A stretch of 64,000 bases of DNA from Terribacillus saccharophilus (GCF_002272745.1 NZ_NPBD01000001.1:306296-370295), one strand, 5' to 3'; counted from the first letter of the stretch, positions 1 to 8,601 are shown. The notes: generated by a model from the sequence alone, not told the origin. Made by a program: numbers and translations.

Positions 1-291
1 TGGCTGGACAATGGTGTATCAGAACAGCTGAAACAAAAGCAGCTCTTTCCTGTAAGACCAGAGGAATGGCAGCTGTTACCGTCAGAGGCAGATGGGTTGA
101 AAGGAGAAGTCATCATAAGCCAGTTCCAAGGAACAGAAAGGCATTATGTAATTCGCACGGAAGGAAAGGATTATCAAGCATCTCTTCCAATTGCAGCTCC
201 AGCATGGCGTGAAGGGGAGTTAGTAAGTTTGCAGGTAAGAGGAAGAAAGACACAATATACAACTGAAGAAGTACTTTTAGAACTAAGATAA
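1..291 (+). CDS. C-terminal part of an ABC transporter ATP-binding subunit (TOBE domain), cut by the window edge
   Basis: The reading frame is open from base 1 to the TAA at 289-291, so this is the last 96 codons of a longer gene. The segment has the look of the C-terminal TOBE substrate-sensing domain of PotA/FbpC/CysA-type import ATPases: a motif beginning VRPEEW, then a beta-rich stretch (LKGEVIISQFQGTERHYVIR) and a second half ending in ELVSLQV. That domain follows the nucleotide-binding domain and helps couple ATP hydrolysis to an inner-membrane permease. The Walker motifs lie outside the window, so the substrate cannot be told. An internal TTG at 97 is not needed as a start. A strong terminator follows 12 bases after the stop, so this is probably the last gene of its operon. 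Confidence 0.65.
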   Translation, partial: WLDNGVSEQLKQKQLFPVRPEEWQLLPSEADGLKGEVIISQFQGTERHYVIRTEGKDYQASLPIAAPAWREGELVSLQVRGRKTQYTTEEVLLELR

Positions 292-302
292 TAGTGAAAC
301 AG

Positions 303-330
303 GACTCCCGTGGAAAGGGAGTCTTTTTTT
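303..330 (+). terminator. Rho-independent terminator after the ABC ATPase gene
   Basis: GACTCCC (303-309) pairs with GGGAGTC (317-323) around a 7-nt loop and is followed by seven T residues. Confidence 0.85.
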
Positions 331-381
331 CTTGAAGGAAAATGGACGCAAAGGCAGAAATAATGGATAGAGGTGATGCAG

Positions 382-753
382 TTGAAACGGGATATGTCTC
401 TTATTAGAAGTCTCTTATTGGATATTGAAGCAGAATTCACAGAGGGAGGTTTCGCACTGGAAGTAACAGAGGAAGATGAGTATTCCGAGGAAGAAATGAA
501 TTATCACCTGCAGCTGATGAAAGAAGCAAAGTTAATCAAGCTGGACATCGTTCTTGATGAGGAAGAGGAAGAAGAGGAACTGCTCATTTATGGCCTGACA
601 TGGGAAGGGCATGAACTGCTGGACAGTATCAGGGAAGAGGAAGTATGGCAGCAGTTGCTCGTGAAGCTGAAGCGGGAGAAGGGCAGTATGCCGTTTTCTG
701 TATTACGTAAACAGGCAGCGAAAGCAGCAGAAGCATTTTATGCTTCTGAATAA
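382..753 (+). CDS. DUF2513-family protein
   Basis: A 123-residue acidic protein that resembles DUF2513 proteins, a small family of unknown function common in Firmicutes and phages. They typically begin MKRDM-x-LIR, and here TTG at 382 gives exactly MKRDMSLIR. The ribosome site AGAGGTG (about 370-376) lies 5-6 nt before that TTG, while GTG 373 and ATG 376 sit on top of it, so TTG 382 is preferred. Near the middle there is a run of glutamates (around residues 57-64). The motif LTWEGHELLDSIR is typical of the winged-helix-like end of this family. No catalytic residues are recognised. It stands alone between a terminator and small genes. Family call is moderately sure, function unknown. Confidence 0.65.
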   Translation: MKRDMSLIRSLLLDIEAEFTEGGFALEVTEEDEYSEEEMNYHLQLMKEAKLIKLDIVLDEEEEEEELLIYGLTWEGHELLDSIREEEVWQQLLVKLKREKGSMPFSVLRKQAAKAAEAFYASE

Positions 754-1001
754 AGCTAACCGGACTGTGATTGAGTGCAGCAGATACGGAAAAGCTTAAT
801 GTCACATTACTCAAACAAGTAGGAGCCAAAAGACTAAGTGAAAACTAGCAACTCTTTTGGCACAATGTTGAATTCGAAATAGCTATCTTTGTAATAAGAC
901 TGGAAAAGAACACAATGTTTATGATTTTTTTGTAAAAAAGAAGTTTTAAATTACAGCCAACTTGGCAAAACAGAAGTATCAAGAATATGGGAGGGTTGGG
1001 T

Positions 1002-1109
1002 ATGCTCTGCATCTTTTCCGCTGCGAGGGACAAGTTCCGGGAAGACTACCAAAAACAGCAACAGACGGCTAAGCAAGGCGCTAAGACTGATACTGCCGCT
1101 AAGAAATAA
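1002..1109 (+). CDS. Possible 35-residue basic peptide
   Basis: An ATG at 1002 is preceded by GGGAGGG and opens a 35-codon frame ending at TAA 1107-1109. The C-terminal two thirds is rich in Gln, Lys, Ala and Thr (DYQKQQQTAKQGAKTDTAAKK), like the hydrophilic tails of small acid-soluble or stress peptides, but I recognise no family. It lies 75 bases before another tiny gene on the same strand. Being so short, it could be a chance frame; the good ribosome site and the biased composition are the support. Confidence 0.35.
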   Translation: MLCIFSAARDKFREDYQKQQQTAKQGAKTDTAAKK

Positions 1110-1183
1110 GAAAGAACTGCGCACTTATAAAAAGCGGATGCTAAGTAAAGACTATTAGTAAAAAGCAAAAGAGGTGCAGGCAG

Positions 1184-1285
1184 GTGCGCAGTCGGTCTAC
1201 ATTCATCAAAGGGTTTATGCTAGGGATTGTCATTGCTCTGGCAGTATGGTTCGTCGTGACTTATATAGCTTCCAAATTTATCTGA
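1184..1285 (+). CDS. Small single-span membrane protein (33 residues)
   Basis: GTG at 1184 lies about 8 nt after an AGAGGTG ribosome site and opens a 33-codon frame to TGA 1283-1285. After a short basic N terminus (RSRSTFIK) the rest is one hydrophobic helix (FMLGIVIALAVWFVVTYIAS), so the product should be a one-pass membrane peptide with its N terminus inside. The next bases are a strong hairpin terminator. The family is not recognised. The arrangement of a ribosome site, a positive-inside helix and an immediate terminator makes a real gene likely. Confidence 0.5.
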   Translation: MRSRSTFIKGFMLGIVIALAVWFVVTYIASKFI

Positions 1286-1290
1286 TATAG

Positions 1291-1320
1291 AAAAACACAG
1301 CTTTTAAAGCTGTGTTTTCT
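1291..1320. terminator. Bidirectional terminator between convergent small genes
   Basis: AAAACACAGCT and AGCTGTGTTTT pair around a TTTA/AA loop, with T-rich flanks on both strands. It ends the plus-strand small membrane gene. Its left arm also lies at the end of the minus-strand 50-residue gene. Confidence 0.75.
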
Positions 1321-1456
1321 TTTGCTTGTGGGCGTTGTTTTCATATTCTGTTTCCGGATGACCGTATTCGCCATTCATTGCTTGCTCATCTTGATCTAAA
1401 CCAATTGCTTCTGCTGATTCATCACGCTGATTCGATTTATCCTGTTTCTGCTGCAT
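1304..1456 (-). CDS. Small hydrophilic protein (50 residues), unknown
   Basis: Read on the minus strand, ATG at 1456-1454 sits 7-8 nt after a strong AGGAGGTGGG ribosome site and opens 50 codons to a TAA at 1306-1304. The product is highly hydrophilic, rich in Gln, Glu, Asp, Asn and Lys (starts MQQKQDKSNQRDESAEAIGL), with no hydrophobic core, so it is probably unstructured or a small spore/stress protein. I do not recognise the family. Its stop lies inside the bidirectional terminator. It is the last of two minus-strand genes here, 75 bases after the Tyr/Pro-rich gene. Confidence 0.5.
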   Translation of the reverse strand: MQQKQDKSNQRDESAEAIGLDQDEQAMNGEYGHPETEYENNAHKQKKTQL

Positions 1457-1530
1457 CTATCCCACCTCCTGCCGATAGTGTGGCACTTCTGGCGGTAATT
1501 ATGTAAGGACAGTCAAGCTGTCCCTCTATT

Positions 1531-1803
1531 TCAACGCTGTTGAGTGGAATAGTAATAATTGTTGTAAGGATAAGGTGTCGGGTATGGATAAGGAACAGGA
1601 TAAGGCACCGGATAAGGAGCGTTATATCCATATTTATAACCATAGCCAGGACCGCTTATTAAAGCACTGCCAAGAAGACCTCCGGCAAGCCCGCCGATGA
1701 ATGGTATAAAAGCGAATCCGAAGCGCTGATCCTCTTGGTTCGTTCTATAATCTGTCGTATAAGTTGTTTGTCCATATGGATGCGAATAGTGTGTGTAGCT
1801 CAT
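1531..1803 (-). CDS. Tyr/Pro-rich protein with a glycine-zipper hydrophobic segment
   Basis: A 90-residue product. ATG 1803 is chosen because AGGAGGA lies 7 nt before it; the ATG two codons earlier would leave no spacing. Three parts are visible: a Tyr/Thr/His-rich N terminus (MSYTHYSHPYGQTTYTTDYR), a glycine-zipper hydrophobic segment (about residues 30-50, IPFIGGLAGGLLGSALI), and a C-terminal tail of repeated PYPVPYP/PYPYN units. Such tails are common in spore-coat or cell-surface proteins of Bacillaceae, but the family is not recognised and the location is inference. Confidence 0.6.
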   Translation of the reverse strand: MSYTHYSHPYGQTTYTTDYRTNQEDQRFGFAFIPFIGGLAGGLLGSALISGPGYGYKYGYNAPYPVPYPVPYPYPTPYPYNNYYYSTQQR

Positions 1804-2031
1804 AAACATTCCTCCTGTCCCTTTACTGTATGCACAGCAGTCTAGGGAAGGGTGGGCAAGTATCTTGGCGAAAGAGAAAAGATTTCCAAGCTAGAAACTC
1901 ATTGGCAGGACTAGTTTACAGACAGGAACATAAACTAGTAGAGACATCTTCATGTTTGTTAAACAAGGTGACTGGGTAATAAGCGTTATGGACTGATTAT
2001 GCACATACATAACGAAGAAAAGGACTTGATT

Positions 2032-2643
2032 ATGCAGAAACTTCTTACGCTTTTTTTATTGGCTTTCTTTTTTGTCAGTAACCTATGTCTGGTTTTATAC
2101 CTGCCATTAAAGGATCTAAAACAGAATGTCTATCCTGCAAGAGTTTATGCGGATGAAAGAACCCAGCCTATGCTATCAGATAAGGATACACATTCGGTAG
2201 ACGGACCAGCCGCCATAGTTTTAACCGATAGAGATGATCGGAAAACGGACTTGGCAGAAGCAACGATTGAGCAAAAACAATATACAGCAAAAGAAATCGA
2301 GCTGCTCCAGAGATTGGTTCAAGCTGAAACGAGTGGAGAAGACTATCCAGGCAAGGTGGCAGTGGCTACTGTTGTACTTAACCGTATCGAAAGTGATGAG
2401 TTCCCTGATACTATCCATGATGTAATTATGCAGAAGGGTCAGTTTCAGCCGGTAAGCTCGGGAGTTATTTGGCGAAGTGAACCGACCGATGAAACTGTAC
2501 AAGCAGTGGCGGATGCATTGGTACAAAAAGACAATATGCAAGATATCGTCTGGTTTATGAATCCGGAAACAGCTACTACAAACTGGATAGCGGAAACACA
2601 GGAGCATGTGGAGCAGATTGGCAATCATGTATTTTACCGTTAA
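2032..2643 (+). CDS. SleB/CwlJ-type cell-wall hydrolase
   Basis: A 203-residue exported enzyme predicted to cleave peptidoglycan. The N-terminal hydrophobic helix (LLTLFLLAFFFVSNLCLVLYL) acts as a signal or anchor. From about residue 90 there is a Hydrolase_2 domain with the features LLQRLVQAETSGE, the glutamate of which is the usual catalytic acid, and GKVAVATVVLNRI, followed by the conserved GQFQPV. This family includes the germination enzymes SleB and CwlJ and the B. subtilis protein YkvT; without a peptidoglycan-binding domain it is closer in layout to YkvT/CwlJ. ATG 2032 is preferred because AAGGA lies 7 nt upstream; an in-frame ATG at 1999 would add 11 hydrophilic residues. Single-gene unit. 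Confidence 0.8.
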   Translation: MQKLLTLFLLAFFFVSNLCLVLYLPLKDLKQNVYPARVYADERTQPMLSDKDTHSVDGPAAIVLTDRDDRKTDLAEATIEQKQYTAKEIELLQRLVQAETSGEDYPGKVAVATVVLNRIESDEFPDTIHDVIMQKGQFQPVSSGVIWRSEPTDETVQAVADALVQKDNMQDIVWFMNPETATTNWIAETQEHVEQIGNHVFYR

Positions 2644-2767
2644 TACGGACAAATTCATTAATTAATATTTAACTGTGCGTGATCTCGCGTCGTTAAGTTG
2701 GTAATAAGCACTAATAGAAAATTTGAAACTGAAGATTATCAAAATACTGTGGTGGCACTAAAAGTAT

Positions 2768-2793
2768 GTTTTATCTCTCCTATGACCGGTAAA
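2768..2793 (+). promoter_or_regulatory. Candidate sigma-B-like promoter of the SDR gene
   Basis: GTTTTA (2768-2773) and GGTAAA (2788-2793) are 14 nt apart, close to the sigma-B pattern GTTTAA-N13-15-GGGTAW but with mismatches. Short-chain dehydrogenases of this kind are often in general-stress regulons, so the match is suggestive only. Confidence 0.25.
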
Positions 2794-2828
2794 ACATTAG
2801 GGGAGCATACTTGAAGGAGTTGTTAGCA

Positions 2829-3653
2829 TTGGGAAAATTAGATAATCGTATAGCAGTCGTAACTGGTGGAGCTACTGGTATTGGACGAGCGACTGCTTCT
2901 TTATTTGCAGAAGAAGGAGCTACTGTGCTAGTAGCGGATATAAAGAAAGACGAGATGACAGATTTGGTAGAATCCATTCAATCAGCTGGAGGAAAAGCAG
3001 AAGCCTATGAGATAGATGTTTCTGACGAAGATAGTGTGAGACTATTTGCTGATCAGGTGAAGGATTCATATGGAAAACTAGATGTACTCTTTAATAACGC
3101 TGGAATCGATCAGGAAGGCGGCAAAGTACATGAATATCCAATTGAATTGTTCGACAGCATCCAAAAGACAGATCTGAGGGGAACCTTCTTGATGAGCAAA
3201 TTCCTTATCCCGCTTATGTTGGAAAATGGGAAAGGCTCTATCGTGAATAATGCTTCTATGAGCGGCAGTTTCGCGGATCTTGATAGATCTGGTTATAATG
3301 CAGCCAAAGGTGGCATCATCAACTTTACAAAAGCAACTGCCATTGATTATGGCAGACAAGGAATCCGGGCAAACTCTGTTTCGCCAGGTACAATAGAAAC
3401 GCCCTTAATTGATGAATTGTCAGGATCGAAAGAAGAAGAGCAAGGAAGAGCGTTCCGTGAATCAAATAAATGGCTTGCTCCGATGGGCAGACTTGGTGCG
3501 CCAGATGAAATTGCCAAGGCTGTTTTGTTCCTTGTGTCAGATGATAGCTCCTATATCACTGGACAGGACTTGATCGTTGATGGAGGACTAACAGCTTACA
3601 CATGGCCCGGTAAAATGGTGATGGATGACAGCTGGAAAGAGACGACGCAATAA
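2829..3653 (+). CDS. Short-chain dehydrogenase/reductase (SDR family)
   Basis: A 274-residue NAD(P)-dependent oxidoreductase of the classical SDR type, close in pattern to glucose-1-dehydrogenase-like proteins. Visible motifs: the Rossmann turn TGGATGIG near the N terminus, an Asp after the second strand (VADIKK) favouring NAD, NNAG, the catalytic Ser and the YxxxK pair in SGYNAAKGG, and a C-terminal DGGLTAYTWP. TTG 2829 is chosen because AAGGAG (2814-2819) is 9 nt upstream; an earlier TTG at 2811 overlaps the ribosome site itself. The gene stands alone, with a hairpin terminator about 60 bases after the stop. Substrate unknown. Confidence 0.8.
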   Translation: MGKLDNRIAVVTGGATGIGRATASLFAEEGATVLVADIKKDEMTDLVESIQSAGGKAEAYEIDVSDEDSVRLFADQVKDSYGKLDVLFNNAGIDQEGGKVHEYPIELFDSIQKTDLRGTFLMSKFLIPLMLENGKGSIVNNASMSGSFADLDRSGYNAAKGGIINFTKATAIDYGRQGIRANSVSPGTIETPLIDELSGSKEEEQGRAFRESNKWLAPMGRLGAPDEIAKAVLFLVSDDSSYITGQDLIVDGGLTAYTWPGKMVMDDSWKETTQ

Positions 3654-3714
3654 GAGTGGGGCGATTAGAAACTGCTCCCATTTGAGAAGTGGTAAAGAAA
3701 GAATTATATACAAA

Positions 3715-3757
3715 CAGTCGATCACCGATATTGAATTCGGAGATTGGCTGTTTTTTT
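3715..3757 (+). terminator. Terminator after the SDR gene
   Basis: CAGTCGATCACCGA (3715-3728) pairs with TCGGAGATTGGCTG (3737-3750), one mismatch, followed by seven T residues. Confidence 0.8.
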
Positions 3758-3987
3758 GTTGGATTCAAAAGTTGATTTCAAATCGTCTTCTTTGGCAGAG
3801 TAGCTACGATGGTGGTTTCAGTAGGCTCTGTGTGCCTTTATTTTGCTTATACGGTCACTGAAATCCTAATAAAATGTATCGAAATGCAACATAATGTTCT
3901 TGATATAGTTTAAAGATGCCTCTATAAGAATCGAAATCTTTTAATAAAACGGGTGGTTATTTAAAAGAAAAAATATTTAATTGATAT

Positions 3988-4002
3988 TTGAAAGGGCTTT
4001 CA
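3988..4002 (+). promoter_or_regulatory. Candidate cre site (CcpA) upstream of the hexuronate operon
   Basis: TTGAAAGGGCTTTCA matches the cre consensus WTGNAANCGNWNNCW with one mismatch, just upstream of the LacI-type operators. Carbon catabolite repression of a sugar-acid operon is expected. Confidence 0.4.
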
Positions 4003-4007
4003 TTTAT

Positions 4008-4048
4008 ACTTTTACTAAACCAGTTTACAAAACCGATTTAGTAAAAGT
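4008..4048 (+). promoter_or_regulatory. Operator region: 12-bp inverted repeat enclosing two LacI-type palindromes
   Basis: ACTTTTACTAAA (4008-4019) and TTTAGTAAAAGT (4037-4048) form a perfect 12-bp inverted repeat. Within it are the palindromic TAAAC-CA-GTTTA (4016-4027) and AAACCGATTT (4030-4039). The second is the reverse complement of the core AAATCGGTTT in the palindrome at 10622-10635 before the MFS transporter gene. The LacI-type regulator gene lies between the two. It is inferred that this regulator binds both sites. Confidence 0.6.
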
Positions 4049-4106
4049 GACTCCAATATTTATAATGAATTTGCAAGTAGTTAAATTAGAAAAAGGGGGA
4101 ATGTTT

Positions 4107-4679
4107 GTGCATACACACTTTTGACATTAGGCGATGCCATGATTACTTTAAACCCTGAAGAAACTGGACCGTTACGTTATGTAAGCAATTTTGAACAAGG
4201 TCGGGGGAGCTGAACTTAATTTTGCGATCGCCTGTGCCAGACTTGGGTTGAAATCAAAGTGGATCAGCCGTTTAGGGAATGATATATTTGGCCGTGTTAT
4301 CTACAACTTTGCAAGAGGAGAAGGACTGGTTATGGACGATGACCAGTTTGTGGAGGGACATCCAACTTCACTCAACTTTAAGGAAATTCGTGAAGACGGT
4401 TCTGGTAAAAACGTATTATTACCGCTATCAATCATCAACAATACCTGGTATGAGGAAGACGCTTATGACGTCAAGCCTGTGGACGCTGTGGGAGCTGGAG
4501 ATGGATTCGACGCTGGTTATATATACAGCCTGCTCAAAGGAGAATCTAACTATAACAGACTAAAATTCGCAAATGCAGTTGGCGCTCTTGTGACCACAGT
4601 ATCAGGTGACAATGAAGGACTACCTTATTTAGAAGAAGTGATGCCTTTTATAAATAAAGAAAGTCTTATAAAGAGATAG
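4107..4679 (+). pseudogene. kdgK: Broken 2-keto-3-deoxygluconate kinase (kdgK)
   Basis: Fragments of a PfkB-family KDG kinase lie in three frames. GTG 4107, 7 nt after a GGGGGA ribosome site, would start the protein, but a 2-base excess near 4120 breaks the frame before LTLGDAMITLNPEETGPLRY. A second break near 4188 separates FEQ from VGGAELNFAIACARLG, and a third near 4400 separates REDGSGK from YYYRYQSS. Next, the conserved C-terminal anion-hole motif DAVGAGDGFDAGY appears about 130 codons too early compared with the roughly 320-residue family, so an internal block is missing. The product normally makes KDPG for the aldolase encoded downstream. A 162-codon frame (4191-4679) remains open but cannot be a working kinase. 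Confidence 0.8.
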
Positions 4680-4840
4680 CTAATGATAACTACTGAAAAA
4701 GAGAGAAATTACTTAGTAAGAGTTTGCGAAATCTATCATTCTGCTCGACACAGCTATTATAGATAGTTTTACTGTAAGTTAAAACATGGAAATGCTTCGT
4801 GAAAATCGTTCGAATTAAGAGTGAGTGGGAGGCAAGTAAC

Positions 4841-5878
4841 ATGTCAACAGTAGTGATTGAAGCGGAAAAAGTAAAGGAGCTTGCAAGCAGGAAATTGAAA
4901 GAAGCTGGCCTGAACAGTATTCATGCTGAAAAAGTGGCTGAAGTTTTGGTTCATGCTGATCTTCGAAATGTTAATTCTCATGGTGTGTTGCGCACAGAAC
5001 ATTACGTGAACCGTCTGAAAGCAGGAGGGATTAATCCTGACGCCCAAATCTCATTTAAAGCGACAGGACCTGTAACAGGGATAGTAAATGGTGACGATGG
5101 ATTTGGACATGTGATTGGCGATGTGGCCATTGATCATGCTATAGACATGGCAAGACAGAGTGGAGTAGGCATGGTTACAGCTATTAACAGCAGCCATTGC
5201 GGAGCATTAAGTTACTTTGTTCAAAAAGCGGCCGAAGCTAACCTGATCGGGATTGCCATGACCCATACTGACAAAGTGGTGGTTCCGTTTGGGGGCAGTT
5301 CTCCCTTCTTCGGAACAAATCCGATTGCTTATGGTGTTCCAGCCAAAAAAAATAAGCCTTTTATCTTGGATATGGCCACCTCCAATGTAGCTTTGGGGAA
5401 AGTCATCCAAGCTCGTGAGGAAGGAAAAGATATTCCGTCTGGCTGGGGTGTGGATGAAAATGGCGCACCAGTGACAGACCCGAACAAAGTCGTTTCCCTC
5501 TCCCCGTTTGGAGGTCCAAAAGGGTATGGACTTGCTGTCATTGTTGATATTTTTTCAGGTTTATTAGCAGGAGCGGCTTTCGGTCCTCATATTTCCAAAA
5601 TGTATGATGACTTAGATCAAAAACGTAAACTGGGTCATTATTTCTGTGTCATCAATCCATCATTCTTTACCGATACCAATACATTTCTCGAACAAATGGA
5701 CAGGATGATGGATGAGCTTAAACAGGTTCCGCCCGCACCAGGTATTGAGCGTGTATTTGTTCCGGGAGAAATAGAACAAATTCATGAAGAAAATAATACG
5801 GAGAACGGAATTAGAATCGCCTCAAGCGTTTATGAATACCTGACAGGGGAGATCAAAAATGAAAGCATTACAAGTTAA
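4841..5878 (+). CDS. Ldh2-family NAD(P)-dependent oxidoreductase (malate/lactate/ureidoglycolate dehydrogenase type)
   Basis: 345 residues, full length for the Ldh2/AllD/YiaK family, which reduces or oxidises 2-keto/2-hydroxy acids with a fold unlike the classical Rossmann dehydrogenases. Visible signatures: [14 protein letters not shown] near the N terminus, [11 protein letters not shown] with the conserved His, [22 protein letters not shown] and [17 protein letters not shown]. In sugar-acid operons such enzymes include 2,3-diketo-L-gulonate reductase, so an aldonate or keto-gulonate role is possible. ATG 4841 follows GGGAGGC at 8 nt; an upstream GTG at 4799 has no ribosome site. The 3' end overlaps the next gene by 20 nt, showing translational coupling. 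Confidence 0.8.
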   Translation: MSTVVIEAEKVKELASRKLKEAGLNSIHAEKVAEVLVHADLRNVNSHGVLRTEHYVNRLKAGGINPDAQISFKATGPVTGIVNGDDGFGHVIGDVAIDHAIDMARQSGVGMVTAINSSHCGALSYFVQKAAEANLIGIAMTHTDKVVVPFGGSSPFFGTNPIAYGVPAKKNKPFILDMATSNVALGKVIQAREEGKDIPSGWGVDENGAPVTDPNKVVSLSPFGGPKGYGLAVIVDIFSGLLAGAAFGPHISKMYDDLDQKRKLGHYFCVINPSFFTDTNTFLEQMDRMMDELKQVPPAPGIERVFVPGEIEQIHEENNTENGIRIASSVYEYLTGEIKNESITS

Positions 5879-6878
5879 AGGTCCTCGTGAATTAGCTGTC
5901 ATTGAGGCTGAGCTTCCTAAAATAAAGAGCACTCAGGATGTATTGGTAAAGGTTAAAAGAGTTGGGATTTGCGGATCTGATATGCACATTTATCATGGGA
6001 CGAACCCGCTTGCAACCCTTCCGCGCGTTGTTGGGCATGAAGTTACGGGTGAAGTTGTGGATATTGGAATCGACGTAAAAAATGTCGGAGTAGGAGACCA
6101 TGTCGTAGTTGAACCAATTCGATATTGCGGAAAGTGTTATGCGTGCCGCAAAGGCCGACAAAATGTATGCGCTTTATTGTCTGTATTCGGTGTACATGAA
6201 GATGGTGGAATGAGAGAATGGCTCGTTCTTCCAGAAAAGCAGCTGCATGTGGTGGACTCTGAACTTCCTTGGGAAGAAGCTGTAATGGCTGAGCCGTACA
6301 CGATCGGTGCACAGGCGGTATGGAGGGGAAGTGTCGCCCAAGGGGACACTGTTTTGATACAAGGAGCAGGACCAATAGGGATTTGTATCTTGAAGCTGGC
6401 AAAGCTTCAGGGAGCAGCAGTTCTGATTACGGATTTAAGTGAATCCCGTCTTGATTTTGCGAGAGAGAATGGTGCCGATGTTACAGTAAACGCAGCAAAA
6501 GAAGATGTGAGGCAGCGAGTTTCCGAATGGACAAATGGAGAGGGTGCAAATGTAGTGATAGATGCGGTCTGCCTCCCATCCACCTTTGAACTGTCCTTAG
6601 AAGTGGTATCAGAAGCGGGACATGTGGTTGTTCTTGGCTTTGACGAGAGATCCTCTTCTATTTCCCAGCTGCCGATTACGAAAAAGGAAATAACTATAAC
6701 TGGTTCGAGGCTGCAAACTTACCAGTTTCCCAAAGTAGTGGATTTATTGAATAGCGGAAAGCTCAGGGAGAACGGTTTGATTACACACACTTTCACTCTC
6801 GATCAAGTACAGGAAGCTTTTGATTTCATTGAAAACAATCCTGATAAGGTAAGAAAAGCAGTTATCATATTCGACTAA
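5859..6878 (+). CDS. Zinc-dependent alcohol dehydrogenase, RspB/L-gulonate 5-dehydrogenase type
   Basis: 339 residues of the medium-chain dehydrogenase family. It has the catalytic zinc site ([12 protein letters not shown] and GHEVTGEV), the four-cysteine structural zinc loop ([16 protein letters not shown]), a GVHEDGG segment and the Rossmann motif GAGPIG. The [15 protein letters not shown] region and the overall layout resemble E. coli RspB and LgoD (L-galactonate oxidoreductase). That, together with eda/uxuA/uxuB downstream, suggests it oxidises an aldonate such as L-gulonate to a keto-acid for the same pathway. The exact substrate is inferred. The start overlaps the previous gene, and the stop is 11 nt before eda. 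Confidence 0.75.
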   Translation: MKALQVKGPRELAVIEAELPKIKSTQDVLVKVKRVGICGSDMHIYHGTNPLATLPRVVGHEVTGEVVDIGIDVKNVGVGDHVVVEPIRYCGKCYACRKGRQNVCALLSVFGVHEDGGMREWLVLPEKQLHVVDSELPWEEAVMAEPYTIGAQAVWRGSVAQGDTVLIQGAGPIGICILKLAKLQGAAVLITDLSESRLDFARENGADVTVNAAKEDVRQRVSEWTNGEGANVVIDAVCLPSTFELSLEVVSEAGHVVVLGFDERSSSISQLPITKKEITITGSRLQTYQFPKVVDLLNSGKLRENGLITHTFTLDQVQEAFDFIENNPDKVRKAVIIFD

Positions 6879-6889
6879 GGAGAAATAAT

Positions 6890-7528
6890 ATGATTGCTAA
6901 ACATTCAATCTTAGCCCGTATTTCAGAATTGAAAGTGGTAGCTGTCATTCGTGGCAATACGGCAAAAGATGCTATTGAACTATCAAAAGCTGCCGCTGGT
7001 GGGGGGATAAAAGCAATTGAACTGACATATACAACCCCTAATATCGATCAAGTGTTCAGGGAGTTAGCGGGAACAAAAACGCTTCTTGGAGCCGGTTCTG
7101 TTCTAGATCCTGAGACAGCGAGGTACGCCATTCTTTCTGGCGCCCAGTTTATTGTAAGTCCGTCTTTGAACCCTGATACCGCTACAGTATGCAACAGATA
7201 TGGAATTCCTTATCTACCAGGGTGCACGACGATCAAGGAGATGATTCAGGCGCTGGAAACAGGGTGTGATGTTATCAAGCTATTTCCTTCCAGCCAATTC
7301 TCGCCATCGTTTATCTGTTCCATTAATGGAACACTTTCAAATGTGAAGGTGATGCCTACAGGCGGTGTAAACTTGGATAACATAACAGAATGGTTGAAGG
7401 CAGGGGAAGTTGCAGTGGGCATTAGCAGCGACTTAAATAGAGCCTATCAAGATGGCGGGTATAATTCGGTTGAACTATGTAGTGAGTATCACAATAAAGC
7501 AAATAAAGCTGCTGGAGGTGTAGCATGA
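6890..7528 (+). CDS. eda: 2-dehydro-3-deoxy-6-phosphogluconate (KDPG) aldolase
   Basis: A 212-residue class I aldolase that splits KDPG into pyruvate and glyceraldehyde 3-phosphate, the last step of the Entner-Doudoroff branch for hexuronates. The conserved catalytic Glu is in IKAIELTYTTPN (E44). The Schiff-base lysine is K130 in DVIKLFPSSQ, and LGAGSVLD and MPTGGVNLDN form the phosphate-binding turns. ATG 6890 follows AAGGAGA at 7 nt, and the 3' end overlaps uxuA by 4 nt. Its upstream partner, the KDG kinase, is broken at this locus, so substrate would have to come from a kinase encoded elsewhere. Confidence 0.9.
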   Translation: MIAKHSILARISELKVVAVIRGNTAKDAIELSKAAAGGGIKAIELTYTTPNIDQVFRELAGTKTLLGAGSVLDPETARYAILSGAQFIVSPSLNPDTATVCNRYGIPYLPGCTTIKEMIQALETGCDVIKLFPSSQFSPSFICSINGTLSNVKVMPTGGVNLDNITEWLKAGEVAVGISSDLNRAYQDGGYNSVELCSEYHNKANKAAGGVA

Positions 7529-8601
7529 ACATCACATTTCGTTGGTATGGAAGAGACAATGACACTGTCCAACTCGAACACGTCAAACAAATTCCAGGTG
7601 CTAAAGGTATTGTCTGGGCCCTTCACCAAAAACCAGTAGGGGAAATATGGGAAAAAGATGAGATTAAAGAAGAAGTCGAATACATTCAATCATTCGGTTT
7701 TCACGCAGAGGTTGTAGAGAGTGTAAATGTCCATGAATCTATCAAATTAGGCAATGAGGAAAGACTGTACTATATTGAGAACTACAAGCAGACGATCCGT
7801 AATCTATCGGAATTAGGGGTTAAAGTGATTTGTTATAACTTCATGCCGATATTTGATTGGACACGAACGAATATGTTCCATCCGTTAGAAGACGGTTCCA
7901 CTGCCCTATTTTACGAAAAAGCTAAAGTTGCAGATCAAGATCCCCAGGATTTGATCCGTACTGTGATGGAAGCTTCGGATCTTACTCTTCCAGGTTGGGA
8001 GCCGGAAAAAATGGCAAAGATTACTGAGCTCTTTGAAGCCTATAAAAGCATCGATGAAACCAAGCTATGGGATAATCTAGCGTTTTTCCTGAAAGAAATT
8101 TTACCTGTTGCGGAAGCTTCCGGCATCAAAATGGCTATCCATCCGGATGATCCACCATGGTCGATTTTTGGTCTTCCACGAATCATTACTGGGGAACAAA
8201 GCTATGAAAAATTGATATCTATATCCGATTCTCCTGCCAACGGCTTTACTATTTGTACAGGGTCCATGGGAGCAAATCCGGAGAATGATATGGTCCAGGT
8301 AGCAAGAAAATATGCGTCACGTGCACCATTCTCCCACATTAGAAATGTGAAAATCTATGATAATGGAGATTTTGTGGAGACTTCCCATTATACGCAGGAT
8401 GGTTCCATCAATATCAATGGCGTTGTAGCAGAGTTAAATAAACAAAACTACGATGGATATGTAAGACCAGACCATGGCCGACATATATGGGGCGAGAAAT
8501 GCAGACCAGGTTATGGGCTTTACGATCGTGCGCTTGGAATTATGTATTTGCTTGGATTATGGGATGCATATGATGCAAGGAAGTCAGGTGAAAGCACTTG
8601 A
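7525..8601 (+). CDS. uxuA: Mannonate dehydratase
   Basis: A 358-residue UxuA that dehydrates D-mannonate to 2-keto-3-deoxygluconate in glucuronate breakdown. The xylose-isomerase-like barrel carries the typical segments VICYNFMPIFDWTRT, the metal-site HPDDPPWSIFGLPRI, HIRNVKIYDNGDFVE(T)SH, and RPDHGRHIWGE near the C terminus. Length matches B. subtilis UxuA (about 360). Both ends overlap neighbours by 4 nt (ATGA with eda, TTGA with uxuB), so it belongs to one translationally coupled operon. Confidence 0.95.
   Translation: MNITFRWYGRDNDTVQLEHVKQIPGAKGIVWALHQKPVGEIWEKDEIKEEVEYIQSFGFHAEVVESVNVHESIKLGNEERLYYIENYKQTIRNLSELGVKVICYNFMPIFDWTRTNMFHPLEDGSTALFYEKAKVADQDPQDLIRTVMEASDLTLPGWEPEKMAKITELFEAYKSIDETKLWDNLAFFLKEILPVAEASGIKMAIHPDDPPWSIFGLPRIITGEQSYEKLISISDSPANGFTICTGSMGANPENDMVQVARKYASRAPFSHIRNVKIYDNGDFVETSHYTQDGSININGVVAELNKQNYDGYVRPDHGRHIWGEKCRPGYGLYDRALGIMYLLGLWDAYDARKSGEST

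Noticed and set aside
2221..2658. 145-codon minus-strand frame over the cell-wall hydrolase
   Set aside because: The plus-strand frame encodes clear SleB/CwlJ motifs; this one has none.
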